Source: Deltaproteobacteria bacterium HGW-Deltaproteobacteria-18 (GTDB lineage: Bacteria > Desulfobacterota > Desulfovibrionia > Desulfovibrionales > Desulfomicrobiaceae). Taken from it: 64,000 bases of DNA. The stretch covers positions 34,936 to 98,935 of the forward strand of contig PHBE01000015.1 of assembly GCA_002841885.1 (NCBI GenBank), given 5' to 3'. The first letter of the stretch is position 1. Every line of letters begins with the position of its first letter. The position numbers were made by a program, and so were the translations under genes. Positions 18,753-28,369 of the stretch are shown piece by piece. A model generated the notes under the pieces. The model saw only the letters and a program-made list of their open reading frames with translations. It was not told the DNA's origin and ran no database searches.

Positions 18753-19544
18753 CTAGATGATTTTCTGCCGGATCTTCGTGACCACTATCTCGGCCACGAT
18801 AACCACGGCAAAGATGCACAGCAGGATGAGTGCGACCTGATTCCAGCGAAAAAGGGCTATGGCCGTGTCCAGCGCCATGCCAATCCCGCCTGCGCCGACC
18901 AGACCGATAACCGCGGATTCACGCACGTTGATGTCCCACCGGAACAGGGTGATCCCCCAGAAGGCCGGTGATACCTGAGGCCAGTAAGCCTTCAGGAAAA
19001 TGCTCGGCCAGGGGGCCCCCGCCGCCTTGAGCGCTTCCACCGGCCCCTTGTTGCATTCCTCCAAGGCCTCGCCCAGAAGCTTGCCGCAAAAACCGATGGA
19101 CCTGAATCCGATGGCGATGGTTCCGGCCAGGGCGCCGGGACCGAAGACGGCCACGAACAGGATCGCCCAGACCAGGGTATTGACCGAACGCGAGGAAACG
19201 AGGATCAGCCGCGCCAGCCAGTTCAAGGCCGGCACGGGGGTAATGTTGCTCGCGGCCAGAAGCGCCACGGGCAAAGACATGACCAGAGCCAGAATGGTGC
19301 CCATGCCAGCTATGTGCATGCTCTCGACCAGAGCCTGATGCACGCCTTCCCGGTAGTGTCCAATGTCCGGCGGCCACATTCGGGCGAACATGTCCGCCAT
19401 CTGGGTCGGGGCATCGTACAAAAACTCCGGGACGATCTGCACAGTGCGCATCGAAACGACCAGGGCGGTGACCGCAGCCAGATAGATCGCGAACCGGGCC
19501 AGACGTTGTGCCGGAGTGAAGCGTTCCCATGTGCGACTAGTCAT
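18753..19544 (-). CDS. phnE: Phosphonate-type ABC transporter permease (second PhnE)
   Basis: Inner-membrane permease of 263 residues with about six hydrophobic segments and the family loop EALKAAGAPWPSIFLKAYWPQV, which contacts the ATPase. VGAGGIGMALD near the C-terminus is typical of PhnE. It overlaps the preceding permease gene by 8 bp and is the last gene of phnD-phnC-phnE-phnE. Two different permeases would form a heterodimeric channel. Transport substrate cannot be read from the permease: phosphonate, phosphite and related oxyanions are all possible. Confidence 0.88.
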   Translation of the reverse strand: MTSRTWERFTPAQRLARFAIYLAAVTALVVSMRTVQIVPEFLYDAPTQMADMFARMWPPDIGHYREGVHQALVESMHIAGMGTILALVMSLPVALLAASNITPVPALNWLARLILVSSRSVNTLVWAILFVAVFGPGALAGTIAIGFRSIGFCGKLLGEALEECNKGPVEALKAAGAPWPSIFLKAYWPQVSPAFWGITLFRWDINVRESAVIGLVGAGGIGMALDTAIALFRWNQVALILLCIFAVVIVAEIVVTKIRQKII

Positions 19545-20322
19545 TGAACACCGCCTTGACTATGGATGCGAGGTATTCGCCGAGCATGACGAGGATGATG
19601 ATGGAGATGAGGATCGCTGCCAGAAAGTCGTAGTCGAAGCGCTGAAAAGCCGCGAACAGTGTCCCGCCGATGCCTCCCGCGCCGACAATCCCGACCATGG
19701 TCGAATTGCGGATGTTCGCGTCGAACTGGTACGTGGCGAACCCGATGAAGCGATTCAGGACCTGCGGCAGCACTGCATAAAGGATGACGCTCATGAACGG
19801 GGCTCCGGCGGCCCGGCAGGCTTCCACCGGTTTGAGGGAAATCTCCTCGATTGCTTCGGCGAAGAGCTTGCCGATGAAGCCTATGGACGCGAAAACCAGG
19901 GTCAGGATGCCTGCCAGCGGTCCAAATCCCACCGCCTTGACGAACAGGATGGCAAAGATGACCGGATGAAAGGAACGGCAGATCGCAATGAGAATGCGCG
20001 CCGGCCAGGTCGCCCAGGTCGGCATCAGGTTGCGAGAGGCGGCCAGGCCGATGGGCAGGGAAAACGCCACACCGAAAGCCGAGGCGATCACCGCGATTTC
20101 AAGCGTCTCCAGCAGGTTGCCCAGCAGCAGCGTCCAGCGCCCGAAATTGGGCGGAATCATGCTGCCCAGGAATTTTGCGCCATTCTCGAGGCCGATCACG
20201 AAACGGTCCAAAGTGATGTCCAGAGACCAGAATGCGAGCACGCAATAGCCTATAACAGCGAGCCACCCAAGACGCGCGAGCCAGTTGGGCTTGAAAGCTC
20301 TTCTGGTGTTGGCCGCGCTCAT
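19537..20322 (-). CDS. phnE: Phosphonate-type ABC transporter permease (first PhnE)
   Basis: Permease of 261 residues with several membrane segments, the EAA-type loop [22 protein letters not shown] and [11 protein letters not shown] near the C-terminus. It overlaps phnC by 4 bp upstream and the second phnE by 8 bp downstream, so all are co-translated. It resembles its neighbour in layout but differs through most of its length, which argues for an old duplication and not a recent one. Confidence 0.88.
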   Translation of the reverse strand: MSAANTRRAFKPNWLARLGWLAVIGYCVLAFWSLDITLDRFVIGLENGAKFLGSMIPPNFGRWTLLLGNLLETLEIAVIASAFGVAFSLPIGLAASRNLMPTWATWPARILIAICRSFHPVIFAILFVKAVGFGPLAGILTLVFASIGFIGKLFAEAIEEISLKPVEACRAAGAPFMSVILYAVLPQVLNRFIGFATYQFDANIRNSTMVGIVGAGGIGGTLFAAFQRFDYDFLAAILISIIILVMLGEYLASIVKAVFND

Positions 20323-21113
20323 GACAACCAGTCCTCGCCGCCGTAGATCTGCTTGAGATGATCATCCGTCAGCTCAGCGGGCGGACCGTCAAACACGATG
20401 CTCCCCAGCGACATTCCTATGACCCGGTCGGCAAAGCGCTTGGCCAGGTTGACGTCGTGAATGTTGATCAGCACCGGGATGTCGTGCGCCTTGGAGAAAT
20501 CGTTCAGAAGTCCCATGATTTCGACGGAAGTCTTGGGATCAAGTGACGAGGTGGGCTCATCGGCCATGATCACATCCGGATTCTGCATCACGGCCCGGGC
20601 GATGCCCACGCGCTGACGCTGCCCGCCGGACAGTGCGTCGGCACGCTCCGTGGCGAACTCGGTCAGGCCGACCATGTCGATCAGCTCGAAGGCCCGATCA
20701 ATGTCGTGCTGCTCGAACTTGCGCAGCCAGGCCCTCCAGACGGGCACGAAACCGAGTCTGCCGCAAAGTACGTTCTCGATGACCGAGAGACGTTCCACCA
20801 GGTTGAACTCCTGAAAGACCATGCCCACGTGGTGCCGGGCCAGGCGCAATTCCTTGCCCGAAAGCCGCGTGATTTCGTGTCCGGCCACGGTGATGGTGCC
20901 GCTGGTGGGGTCGATGAGCCGGTTGATGCAGCGCAGCAGCGTGCTCTTGCCCGTCCCGGAGGGGCCGATGATGGCCACCGTGGAACGGCCCCTGACCTCG
21001 AAGGAGATGTTTTTGAGAACCGGCTTGCCCGGAACGTAAGCCTTGACCAGATCCTTTACGATCAGGGAACGGGAGGCATTCCCCCCGTTCCCGTTGTTGC
21101 TTGATGACGTCAC
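20319..21113 (-). CDS. phnC: Phosphonate-type ABC transporter ATPase
   Basis: ABC ATPase of 264 residues. Walker A is GPSGTGKST, the Q-loop is [15 protein letters not shown], the signature is LSGGQRQRV, Walker B is [13 protein letters not shown] and the switch histidine is in INIHDV. These match PhnC-type ATPases. Residues before the core are rich in Asn and Gly. It lies between phnD and the first phnE. Confidence 0.92.
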   Translation of the reverse strand: MTSSSNNGNGGNASRSLIVKDLVKAYVPGKPVLKNISFEVRGRSTVAIIGPSGTGKSTLLRCINRLIDPTSGTITVAGHEITRLSGKELRLARHHVGMVFQEFNLVERLSVIENVLCGRLGFVPVWRAWLRKFEQHDIDRAFELIDMVGLTEFATERADALSGGQRQRVGIARAVMQNPDVIMADEPTSSLDPKTSVEIMGLLNDFSKAHDIPVLINIHDVNLAKRFADRVIGMSLGSIVFDGPPAELTDDHLKQIYGGEDWLS

Positions 21114-21132
21114 GATAATGCCTTGTATGTGA

Positions 21133-22149
21133 TTACTGCTTCTTTTCTTTCTTTTCCGCGTCCGCCTTTTCCTTGGCGATCATGGCCCTCAGGCCTTCCT
21201 CATTGTAGCTTGCGCCCGTGGCATCGGCGATATCGCGAATGACTGCCCAATCCTTCTGGTAGGTGATGGGGAAGAAACGATCCGCGCCGTCAAAGGCCTT
21301 CTTCATTTCTTCGGTGTAGCGATAGGAAAAGAACGCTTCCTTGATCTTTTCCACCAGTTCCGGGCAAAGCTGGCTGGAGTATCCGAAGGATGACGTGGGG
21401 AAGCGGGGGCTGGTGTAGATGATCCGCACCGCGCCTTCATCGACGCGACCGGCGCGCAGCATGCGCTCGTAAACGTCGGAGGCCACGGGAGCGGCGTCGT
21501 AGTCGCCATGGACGACACCCAGCACGGACTGGTCGTGCTTGCCGGAGTAGACCACGGTGTAGTCTTCGTCAGGCACGATGCCCTGGGCGGGGAACAGCGC
21601 GCGCGGAGCCAGGTTGCCGGAGTTGGAGGAAGGAGAAGTGTGCGCGACTTTCTTGCCCTTGAGATCGGCCATGGTCTGGATGGGACTGTCCTTCTTGACG
21701 ACCACGATCAGGTTGTAGCCCTGAAATTCCTTTTCATCACCCTTGACGGCGATGGGCACGTAACCGGCCAGGTTCACTGCAAAGCCGGTGGGCCCGGTGG
21801 AGAAGCCGGCAATGTGCAGGCGCCCGGAGCGCATGGCCTCGACCTGAGCCGAATTGGAGTGCACGGTGTAGTAGATGACGTCCTTGCCCGTTATCTTCTT
21901 CATGTGCGCCTGAAAATCGGAAAAAAGATCCTGATACACGGCGGGATCTTCAACCGGCGTGTAGGTGAAAACCAGGGTTGAAGGATCCTTGCAGTTGCCG
22001 GCGGGAGCGTTGTCGGCGACCAGGTCCTTGTCGTTGTCGCAATACATTTTATCCAGAATGCCGCGGTAGGTACATTCATCCGCGAATCCGGGAACGGCGA
22101 CGGCCAGGATCATCACCGCGGCCAAAAAGCCCAAGAAACCCTTCTTCAT
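21133..22149 (-). CDS. phnD: Phosphonate-type ABC transporter periplasmic binding protein
   Basis: Periplasmic binding protein of 338 residues. A signal peptide ([19 protein letters not shown], then PGFA) ends near residue 23, and mature sequence follows with [34 protein letters not shown] and [12 protein letters not shown], the last resembling the phosph(on)ate-oxyanion loop of PhnD. The ATG at 22149 has AAGGAG at a good spacing and starts the signal peptide; a longer frame upstream is not needed. The mature N-terminus carries an unusual Cys pair (ECTYRG...KMYCD). Gene order phnD-phnC-phnE-phnE. Confidence 0.9.
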   Translation of the reverse strand: MKKGFLGFLAAVMILAVAVPGFADECTYRGILDKMYCDNDKDLVADNAPAGNCKDPSTLVFTYTPVEDPAVYQDLFSDFQAHMKKITGKDVIYYTVHSNSAQVEAMRSGRLHIAGFSTGPTGFAVNLAGYVPIAVKGDEKEFQGYNLIVVVKKDSPIQTMADLKGKKVAHTSPSSNSGNLAPRALFPAQGIVPDEDYTVVYSGKHDQSVLGVVHGDYDAAPVASDVYERMLRAGRVDEGAVRIIYTSPRFPTSSFGYSSQLCPELVEKIKEAFFSYRYTEEMKKAFDGADRFFPITYQKDWAVIRDIADATGASYNEEGLRAMIAKEKADAEKKEKKQ

Positions 22150-22540
22150 GATCATCTCCTTGTTACAGTGTTCTTTCTGACGAAGCGACTGGTGCACCAT
22201 CAAATCAAGGCAAAGCCGCTTTAAAAATCCGAGTTGAAAAACAGGCAGCCACACGCCGCCCCCCTGTTTTCAATTTTCACAACAGAAACAGGATGTTCGT
22301 TTTCGACAGAAAAACTTTTCAAAAACGCCCCCTGCAGAATCATCTGCACTGCGTATGAACTTGTGGGGCCGTCTCGCGTAAGACCCAAATCGTTCTTGCG
22401 TCAGGCCGCTCGCGGACACGCATCACGCCTGAGCCCCCTCTTGAAGCCCCCCCCTGTTCCGTCGCCGAAAACGGTAACCTAATCGTAACATTAGCGCAAT
22501 GTGAACTCACAGTCGTGTGGCAGGTTTCCGGCAAGAATCG
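22150..22540. other. Intergenic region upstream of the first phosphonate transporter
   Basis: About 390 bp without a supported gene. It should contain the minus-strand phnD promoter. On the minus strand a GTTAC...GTTAC direct repeat with 11-bp spacing (about 22477-22495) is faintly reminiscent of a Pho box but is far from the gene. No other structure is convincing. Confidence 0.3.
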
Positions 22541-22575
22541 AAAAAAAAGGGCCCCCGGACTTTCGTCCGAGGGCC
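22541..22575 (-). terminator. Intrinsic terminator of the hdr-flx operon
   Basis: An 11-bp GC-rich stem (22550-22560 with 22565-22575, loop TTTC, one mismatch) is followed on the minus strand by eight T. It lies 25 bp after the ferritin-like gene and closes the hdrCBA-flxDCBA unit. Confidence 0.85.
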
Positions 22576-22599
22576 GACACTGGAGGAGGAAGTGCGTAA

Positions 22600-23076
22600 C
22601 TATTTTCTGAGCATTCCGGCCAGGAGGCGCAAATGCGTGCGCTCCTCGTCGATGCAGGCCTGAATGTATTTTCTTTCCCCTTCGGGCACGAACTCGCGCA
22701 TTTCGAGGAAAAACATGATCGTGTCCTTCTCGAATCCCATGGCCGTCTCGATGGCCTCCTCAGGCGTACCCATGAAGGTCTTGAGATGGTTCACGTCACC
22801 CAGGCGAAAAAGGGTGTGCGAATCGAGCAGATACTTGAGGTAATCCACATATTCGTCTTCCTCGGCCCAGGCCGGGAGTTCGACCTGCCCCACCCGCTCG
22901 TAGAGCTTGGCGAAGATCTCACGGTGCTTGGTCTCCTCCTTTGCAAGAAAGGAGAACAGATCCTTGAGCTTCGGCTCGGTGGTGGTCTCAACCAGACGAT
23001 TGTAGAAGGCTTCGCCACGAGTCTCGACTTCCTGGGCGGCCAGGAGAATGTCCGTCGCCTTGAATATTCCAGCCAT
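22600..23076 (-). CDS. Ferritin-like/rubrerythrin-type di-iron protein
   Basis: Four-helix ferritin-like protein of 158 residues. Glutamate-rich di-iron motifs are visible: ETRGEAFYN in the first helix, EETKHREIF in the second, and IDEERTHLRLL in the last. No C-terminal rubredoxin-type CxxC domain is present, so it is not a full rubrerythrin. The ATG at 23076 has ATAGGAGG upstream. It starts 8 bp after flxA and is the last gene before the terminator, so it is co-transcribed with the Hdr/Flx genes and may handle iron or peroxide in that context (inference). Confidence 0.82.
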   Translation of the reverse strand: MAGIFKATDILLAAQEVETRGEAFYNRLVETTTEPKLKDLFSFLAKEETKHREIFAKLYERVGQVELPAWAEEDEYVDYLKYLLDSHTLFRLGDVNHLKTFMGTPEEAIETAMGFEKDTIMFFLEMREFVPEGERKYIQACIDEERTHLRLLAGMLRK

Positions 23077-23084
23077 AAAACCTC

Positions 23085-23915
23085 CTATAATTCCGAGGGC
23101 AGCTCTTTGAGCTGGGCGTAGGTGAAGACCGGGCCGTCCATGCACACGTACTTCGTGCCGATGTTGCAGCGCCCGCAGATGCCCACACCGCACTTCATGC
23201 GCTTTTCCAGGGTGGTAAGGATGTTCTCGTCCTCAAAACCCAGTTTCTTGAGGGCCTGCAGGGTGAACTTGATCATGATCGGCGGCCCGCAGGTGATGGC
23301 CACCGTGTTCTTGGGCGAGGGATTGATTTCGAGCAGCACGTTCGGGATGAGGCCGACCTTGTGCTCCCAGCCCTCGGACGGGTTGTCGATGGTCAGCACG
23401 GTGTTCACATCCTTGCGTTCCGTCCACTCCGGCAGTTCTGCCTTGTAGGTCAGGTCGGCGGGGCTGCGCGCACCGTACAAAAGCGTTATATCACCGTAAT
23501 CCTTACGGTTATCGAGCATGTAGGTAAACAGGGTCCGCAAGGGCGCCATGCCGATGCCGCCGCCAACGAAGACGATGTTCTTGCCTTTCAAGTCCTCCAC
23601 CGGGAAGGAATTGCCAAGAGGAGCGCGCACGCCGATCTGGTCGCCTGGCTGCAGCTGGTGCAGGCGGGTCGTGACCTCGCCCACGCGCATGACGCTGAAC
23701 TGCAGGTAGTCCTTGCGGGTCGGCGAGGAGTTGATGACAAAGGTCGACTCGCCCACGCCAAAGACCGAGAGCTGCCCTACCTGTCCGGGCCGGAAGGTGA
23801 AGGCCTTCATGCGCTCTTCGTTGTTGATGACGATGCGGAAGGTCTTGATGTTGTGCGTCTCCTGGATCACTTCGACAATGGTGGCCATGTCCGGGAGATA
23901 GGGATTGGCATTCAT
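23085..23915 (-). CDS. flxA: FlxA, FAD/NAD-binding subunit of the Flx-Hdr complex
   Basis: Protein of 276 residues with the ferredoxin-NADP reductase fold. An FAD-binding barrel comes first, then the NAD(P)-binding segment GGGIGMAPLRTL, and near the C-terminus a cysteine cluster CGVGICGRC...YVC like the 2Fe-2S site of PyrK/AsrB-type proteins. The start ATG at 23915 overlaps the flxB stop codon. In Desulfovibrio vulgaris, FlxABCD-HdrABC is described as an NADH dehydrogenase/heterodisulfide reductase linked to ethanol metabolism; FlxA is the NADH-oxidising subunit. The gene order here matches that cluster. Confidence 0.9.
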   Translation of the reverse strand: MNANPYLPDMATIVEVIQETHNIKTFRIVINNEERMKAFTFRPGQVGQLSVFGVGESTFVINSSPTRKDYLQFSVMRVGEVTTRLHQLQPGDQIGVRAPLGNSFPVEDLKGKNIVFVGGGIGMAPLRTLFTYMLDNRKDYGDITLLYGARSPADLTYKAELPEWTERKDVNTVLTIDNPSEGWEHKVGLIPNVLLEINPSPKNTVAITCGPPIMIKFTLQALKKLGFEDENILTTLEKRMKCGVGICGRCNIGTKYVCMDGPVFTYAQLKELPSEL

Positions 23916-24940
23916 TCGGAGTACTCCTGTGCTGCTTTCACGATCTGCCGGATATCGACTCCGGCGGGGCACTGCTTGATGCACCGCCCGCATCCGCAAC
24001 AGGCGATGACGCCCTTGTGCAGATCCGGGTAGTAGCTGAACTTGTGCCCGACACGGTTTTTCAGACGATGCGCCTTGGTCGGACGCGGGTTGTGACCGCT
24101 GCCTTCCAGGGTGAAGGTATGGGACATGCAATTGTCCCAACTGCGGATGCGCCGGCTTTCAAGGCCAATATCGTCGTCGGTGATGTTGAAGCAGTAGCAG
24201 GTCGGACACATGTAGGTGCAGGCTCCGCAGGAGATGCACTTGGCCGATTGGGCCTGCCAGAAGTCCATGTCGTCGAAGCGGGCCAGGAGACTGGCCGGGG
24301 CCGAGGCATGATCATGGGCCTCGCCCATCATCTCCCTGGCCTTGGCATTCTTGGCATCCGCCTCCTTGCCTTTGTCGCCCGCGTCCCCGAAAAGGGAGGA
24401 CTTCATGACTTCCTCGCCGACAGGCGTGACGGAACGCGCCACATACCCTTCCCCGACCAGAGTCAGAAGCACGTCGGAACCATCTGAATCCGCAGGGCCG
24501 CTGCCGACGCTGTGACAGAAGCAGGTCGTCTCGGGGCGGTCGCAGGCCAGCGAAATGAAGACCGTGTTGTCCCGACGCCGGATGTAATAGGGGTCCTTGG
24601 TCTTGTCCGTCTCGTAAACCGGGTTGAAGATAAGCTTGCCTCGCGCACCGCAGGGGCGGCAACCGATGACAACGCTCTTACCCTCGGGCAGGGTCTCGGT
24701 GATTTCCGGCTTCTTCTCCGGGATTTCGCGCTTGACCGTCAGCAGGGTTTCGGTCTGCGGAAACGTCGCGGCCTTGGGTGACACCGTCGCCATGCGGGAA
24801 TGCAGATCCATGGTCATGCCCGGCTGAAAACGACGGAAGGTCACGGTGCCGCAGGTGGCCACCGGCGCAAGTACGCGGCAGGAGGCGGCCAGTTCCTCGG
24901 CCAGTCGGGTGAGGTTCTCTTTTGTTATGAATCGTTCCAT
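23912..24940 (-). CDS. flxB: FlxB, 4Fe-4S ferredoxin subunit
   Basis: Iron-sulfur protein of 342 residues, similar in layout to the A subunit of anaerobic sulfite reductase and sulfhydrogenase beta subunits. The C-terminal half has two 4Fe-4S motifs: CISCGACTYMCPTC near 236 and CCGCGRCIKQCPAG near 316. It probably passes electrons between FlxA and the other Flx/Hdr subunits. The N-terminal part contains GCRPCGARG and two Cys near TTCFCHS. It shares one base with the flxC stop and overlaps flxA by 4 bp, so translation is coupled. Confidence 0.85.
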   Translation of the reverse strand: MERFITKENLTRLAEELAASCRVLAPVATCGTVTFRRFQPGMTMDLHSRMATVSPKAATFPQTETLLTVKREIPEKKPEITETLPEGKSVVIGCRPCGARGKLIFNPVYETDKTKDPYYIRRRDNTVFISLACDRPETTCFCHSVGSGPADSDGSDVLLTLVGEGYVARSVTPVGEEVMKSSLFGDAGDKGKEADAKNAKAREMMGEAHDHASAPASLLARFDDMDFWQAQSAKCISCGACTYMCPTCYCFNITDDDIGLESRRIRSWDNCMSHTFTLEGSGHNPRPTKAHRLKNRVGHKFSYYPDLHKGVIACCGCGRCIKQCPAGVDIRQIVKAAQEYSE

Positions 24941-25896
24941 TACCAGCCTCGCTCGTTGATGCGCTCTTCCTCGACCTTGAAGGTCAAGAGAGGCGGGGTC
25001 TGTTGCAGAGCCGTGCCAGCCTGCAGTTCAAACACGTCCTTGACCTGCTTGTTCATCCAGCGCCTAAGCAGCATGAGCGGAATGTCCACGGGACAGGCCC
25101 GTTCGCATTCACCGCATTCCGTGCAGCGCCCGGCCAGATGCGAGACATGGACCATCTGGAACATCATGTTCTCGGCCGGGGAATTGTCCTGGCTGATCCA
25201 CAGCGGGTCGCGGCTGGTCGCGATGCAATGGTCGCGGCAGACACACATGGGACAGGCATTGCGGCAGGCGTAGCAGCGGATGCAGCGGCTCATGGTCTCC
25301 TGCCAGAAAGCGAGCTTTTCGGCGTCGCTCTTGGCCTCGAACTCATCCTGGCAGGCCGTGCTCGCGGCCGGGGCCGGAGTATGGGCGGTGCCTATCAGCA
25401 CGTCGGAGATGATGGCGTCGGGAGTGGCGCAGGTCAGACATTTGTCGGCCTGCACGTCGGAGAGTTTGAGGGTCGCGGACTGACCGGCCACGGAGACCTT
25501 GAGGTCACCCGCGCCAATCTCCACCGACTCCACGAATCCCGGATCGGCGGGCAGGGCCGCGCGGATCTTGCGCTGGCTGACCACGCCGTCGCAACAGAGG
25601 CCGAAAATCACGACATCCTCGCGGTTTATCAGCTTTTCGTTCAGGAGCTGGATCACGCTCTTGCTGTCGCAGCCCTTGACCACCACTCCGATCTTCTTGC
25701 CCTTGTACCCGGTCAGGTAGGTGGCCAGGTTGTGCACGGCCAAGGGGCCTATCATAAGCCGGTCAAGATCCGCCTCGGTGCGGATGAAGAGCGGCGTGGC
25801 ATGGAGCGGATCATAGCCCTGCTCCCAGCCGATGACGCACTCAAGCTCGCCCAGGTGGCTCTTGATGGCATTTTTGAGATCATCCAATTGGGACAT
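24940..25896 (-). CDS. flxC: FlxC, 4Fe-4S ferredoxin subunit
   Basis: Protein of 318 residues with an N-terminal segment like the FrhB/coenzyme F420-hydrogenase beta family (VVVKGCDSKSV) and two C-terminal 4Fe-4S motifs: CIRCYACRNACPMCVC and CTECGECERACPVD. The ATG at 25896 has AGGAGG at a good distance. It is an electron-transfer subunit of the Flx-Hdr complex by gene order and motif content. The frame can be extended upstream into flxD, but that extension is not supported. Confidence 0.85.
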   Translation of the reverse strand: MSQLDDLKNAIKSHLGELECVIGWEQGYDPLHATPLFIRTEADLDRLMIGPLAVHNLATYLTGYKGKKIGVVVKGCDSKSVIQLLNEKLINREDVVIFGLCCDGVVSQRKIRAALPADPGFVESVEIGAGDLKVSVAGQSATLKLSDVQADKCLTCATPDAIISDVLIGTAHTPAPAASTACQDEFEAKSDAEKLAFWQETMSRCIRCYACRNACPMCVCRDHCIATSRDPLWISQDNSPAENMMFQMVHVSHLAGRCTECGECERACPVDIPLMLLRRWMNKQVKDVFELQAGTALQQTPPLLTFKVEEERINERGW

Positions 25897-25918
25897 ATGT
25901 CCTCCTGTTATTGCAAAT

Positions 25919-26410
25919 CTATCCGTGACACGGGCAAGTCTGCCCCTGGCCAGCCTGCACGGCCAGCGTGTTCCAGTCCGCCTCGGACGCCGGGTTGAAG
26001 GTCGGCGCGGGCCCGAGCTCATGGATACGGCGCGTGAACTCCGTGACCACATGCTGCCAGCGCTGTCCTTCCGACGCCGAAACCCAGGTATATTCGAAAC
26101 GGCGCGCATCGATGCCTGTTATGGGCAGGAAGCGTTTGAGCATTTCGAGCCTGCGCCGGGCGTAGAAGTTGCCTTCGGCATAGTGGCAATCCCGGGGGTG
26201 ACAGCCGGAAACGAGCACTCCGTCCGCGCCGTTCATGAGGGAACGGACGATGAAGAGCGGATCGATACGGCCGGAACAGGGTACGCGGATGACGCGCAGA
26301 TCCGTAGGCTGATTGAAACGGGATACACCCGCCGTGTCCGCGCCGCCGTAGGAGCACCAGTTACATAAGAAGCCGACTATTCGTAATTCGCGAACATCTT
26401 GGGCGGGCAT
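25919..26410 (-). CDS. flxD: FlxD, MvhD-like iron-sulfur linker subunit
   Basis: Protein of 163 residues of the MvhD family, the small 2Fe-2S subunit that joins a dehydrogenase/hydrogenase module to HdrA. Cysteines are in FLCNWCSYGGAD, RVPCSGRID, GCHPRDCHY and the C-terminal CPCHG. The ATG at 26410 overlaps the end of hdrA by 34 bp; it is accepted because GGAGGTGAACGCCTT precedes it and no later start leaves the conserved IVGFLCNWC segment intact. It lies between hdrA and flxC, as expected for its linking role. Confidence 0.9.
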   Translation of the reverse strand: MPAQDVRELRIVGFLCNWCSYGGADTAGVSRFNQPTDLRVIRVPCSGRIDPLFIVRSLMNGADGVLVSGCHPRDCHYAEGNFYARRRLEMLKRFLPITGIDARRFEYTWVSASEGQRWQHVVTEFTRRIHELGPAPTFNPASEADWNTLAVQAGQGQTCPCHG

Positions 26411-28359
26411 AAGGCGTTCACCTCCGCGAGGATCTGGTTATCAGTGAAATGTTCAAGCTGGACGGCGCCCTGGGGGCAGGTAACCGTGCAGATGCCGCAG
26501 CCCTGGCAGACCGTGTCGATGACCTCGGCCTTGGGGTTGCCGAAGCGGTCCTGGACTTCCTTGATGGCTCCGAACGGACAGGTCTGAATGCACTTGCCGC
26601 AGCCAACGCAGCGGGCCGGATTGACCCTGGAAACTGCCGGATCGGATTCCAGTTCCTTCTTGGAGAGAAGACCCAGAACCTTGGAAGCGGCGGCGCTGCC
26701 CTGACTGACCGAAGCCGGAATGTCTTTCGGACCCTGACAGGCGCCGGCCAGGAATACGCCGGCAGTATTGGTCTCGACGGGCTTGAGTTTGGGATGACTC
26801 TCGACGAAGAAGCCGTACTGATCCGGAGCCACACGCAGCTTCTCGCCCAATTGCACCGCGCCCTTGGCCGATTCGGCGCCCACGGCCAGCACGACCAGGT
26901 CGGCGGGGACCTCCACCTGCGTACCGGCCAGAGTGTCGGCGCCGCGCACGATGAGCTTGTCGCCCTTGGGATAGATCATGGCCACGCGGCCACGCACATA
27001 CTGCGCCCCGTACTCCTCCATGGCCCTGCGGACGAACTCGTCGTAGAGCTTACCCGGCGAACGGATGTCCATGTAGAAGACATATGACTGGGAATCGGGG
27101 ATATGGTCCTTGGTCAGGATGGTCTGCTTGGCGGTGTACATGCAGCAGAAGCCTGAACAGTACGGACGGTCCACGGACTTGTCGCGCGAACCCACGCACT
27201 GGATGAAGACCACGTTTTTGGGCTCCTTGCCGTCGGAGGGCCGCTTGATGTGTCCGCCCGAAGGACCGGAAGCCGAAAGCATGCGCTCGTACTGCATGGA
27301 GGTGACCACATCCGGGTAGCGGCCTTCACCGTACTGCGGATACTTGTGCCAATCGAAGAGGTCGTAACCCGTGGCCACGACAATGGCGCCCACATCCACA
27401 TTGATGAGCTCATCCTTCTGTTCGAAGTCGATGCACTTGACCGGACAGACCTTGGCGCACAGTCCGCACTTGCCCTTGGTCAACATGATGCACGATTCCG
27501 CATTGATGGCCGCTTTCTTGGGGATGGCCTGCGGGAACGGGATGTTGATGGAGGGAGCGTTGCAGAGATTTTCGTTGAATTTGTCGGGAAACTTGCGGCT
27601 GGGGCATTTTTCCACACACAGGCCGCAGCCCGTGCAGTCCTTCCAGTTCACGAAGGTCGCCTTCTTGCGGATGGTGATCTGGAAGTTGCCAACGTACCCG
27701 CCGACAGCTTCGATCTCGGAGCAGGCGTAAAGTGTGATGTTGGGATGCTGGGCGATGTCGACCATCTTCGGGCCCAGAACGCAGGATGAGCAGTCCACCG
27801 TGGGGAAGGTCTTGTCCAGCTTGGCCATCTTGCCGCCGATGGTCTGCTCGCGCTCGACCATGATGACTTCCTGCCCGCCGTCCGCGCAATCGAGCGCCGC
27901 CTGGATGCCGGCCACGCCGCCGCCGATGACCAGCACGCGCTTGACCGTCTCGAAGCGTTTGGGGATCAGCGGCTTGTCGCGGCGCAGCTTTTCCACGGCC
28001 ATGCGCACCAGCTCGGCGGCCTTGCCCGTGTTCAGATCCTTTGATTTGCCGATCCAGGAGACATGCTCGCGGATGTTGGCCATTTCAAACATGTAGCGGT
28101 TGAGTCCCGCGCGCTCCACTGTCCGGCGGAAAGTGGGTTCGTGCATGCGCGGGGTACAGGAGGCCACGACCACGCCGTCGAGATTCTTGTCCTTGATGGC
28201 CTGGATGATGGCGTCCTGCCCGGGCTCGGAACAAGCATACATCGTATCCGTGGAAAAAACCACGTCCGGGTAGGTCAGGGCCGTGGCCGCAACGGACGGA
28301 CAGTCCACGGTTCCGGCAATATTGCTGCCGCAATGGCAGATAAAAACACCAATTCGCAT
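26377..28359 (-). CDS. hdrA: HdrA, FAD/iron-sulfur subunit of heterodisulfide reductase
   Basis: Protein of 660 residues. Visible parts in order: N-terminal RIGVFICHCGSNI, FAD Rossmann motif VIGGGVAGIQAALD near 150, the HdrA signature DCSSCVLGPKM, two 4Fe-4S motifs near 235-315 (CTGCGLCVEKCP; CGLCAKVCP), and C-terminal ferredoxin motifs CVGCGKCIQTCP and CQGCGICTVTCP. HdrA carries the flavin at which electron bifurcation takes place. The ATG at 28359 has GGGAGGACGCA upstream. Neighbours hdrB and flxD overlap or abut. This is a full-length single-FAD HdrA, without fusion to FlxD or HdrB. Confidence 0.95.
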   Translation of the reverse strand: MRIGVFICHCGSNIAGTVDCPSVAATALTYPDVVFSTDTMYACSEPGQDAIIQAIKDKNLDGVVVASCTPRMHEPTFRRTVERAGLNRYMFEMANIREHVSWIGKSKDLNTGKAAELVRMAVEKLRRDKPLIPKRFETVKRVLVIGGGVAGIQAALDCADGGQEVIMVEREQTIGGKMAKLDKTFPTVDCSSCVLGPKMVDIAQHPNITLYACSEIEAVGGYVGNFQITIRKKATFVNWKDCTGCGLCVEKCPSRKFPDKFNENLCNAPSINIPFPQAIPKKAAINAESCIMLTKGKCGLCAKVCPVKCIDFEQKDELINVDVGAIVVATGYDLFDWHKYPQYGEGRYPDVVTSMQYERMLSASGPSGGHIKRPSDGKEPKNVVFIQCVGSRDKSVDRPYCSGFCCMYTAKQTILTKDHIPDSQSYVFYMDIRSPGKLYDEFVRRAMEEYGAQYVRGRVAMIYPKGDKLIVRGADTLAGTQVEVPADLVVLAVGAESAKGAVQLGEKLRVAPDQYGFFVESHPKLKPVETNTAGVFLAGACQGPKDIPASVSQGSAAASKVLGLLSKKELESDPAVSRVNPARCVGCGKCIQTCPFGAIKEVQDRFGNPKAEVIDTVCQGCGICTVTCPQGAVQLEHFTDNQILAEVNALCPPKMFANYE

Positions 28360-28369
28360 TGCGTCCTCC

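Noticed and set aside
21133..22254. Longer phnD start with an extra 35 residues
   Set aside because: The shorter ATG has a strong ribosome site and starts a clean signal peptide.
22477..22495. GTTAC direct repeat upstream of the first phnD as a Pho box
   Set aside because: Only two units, more than 300 bp from the gene and without a -10 at the right distance.
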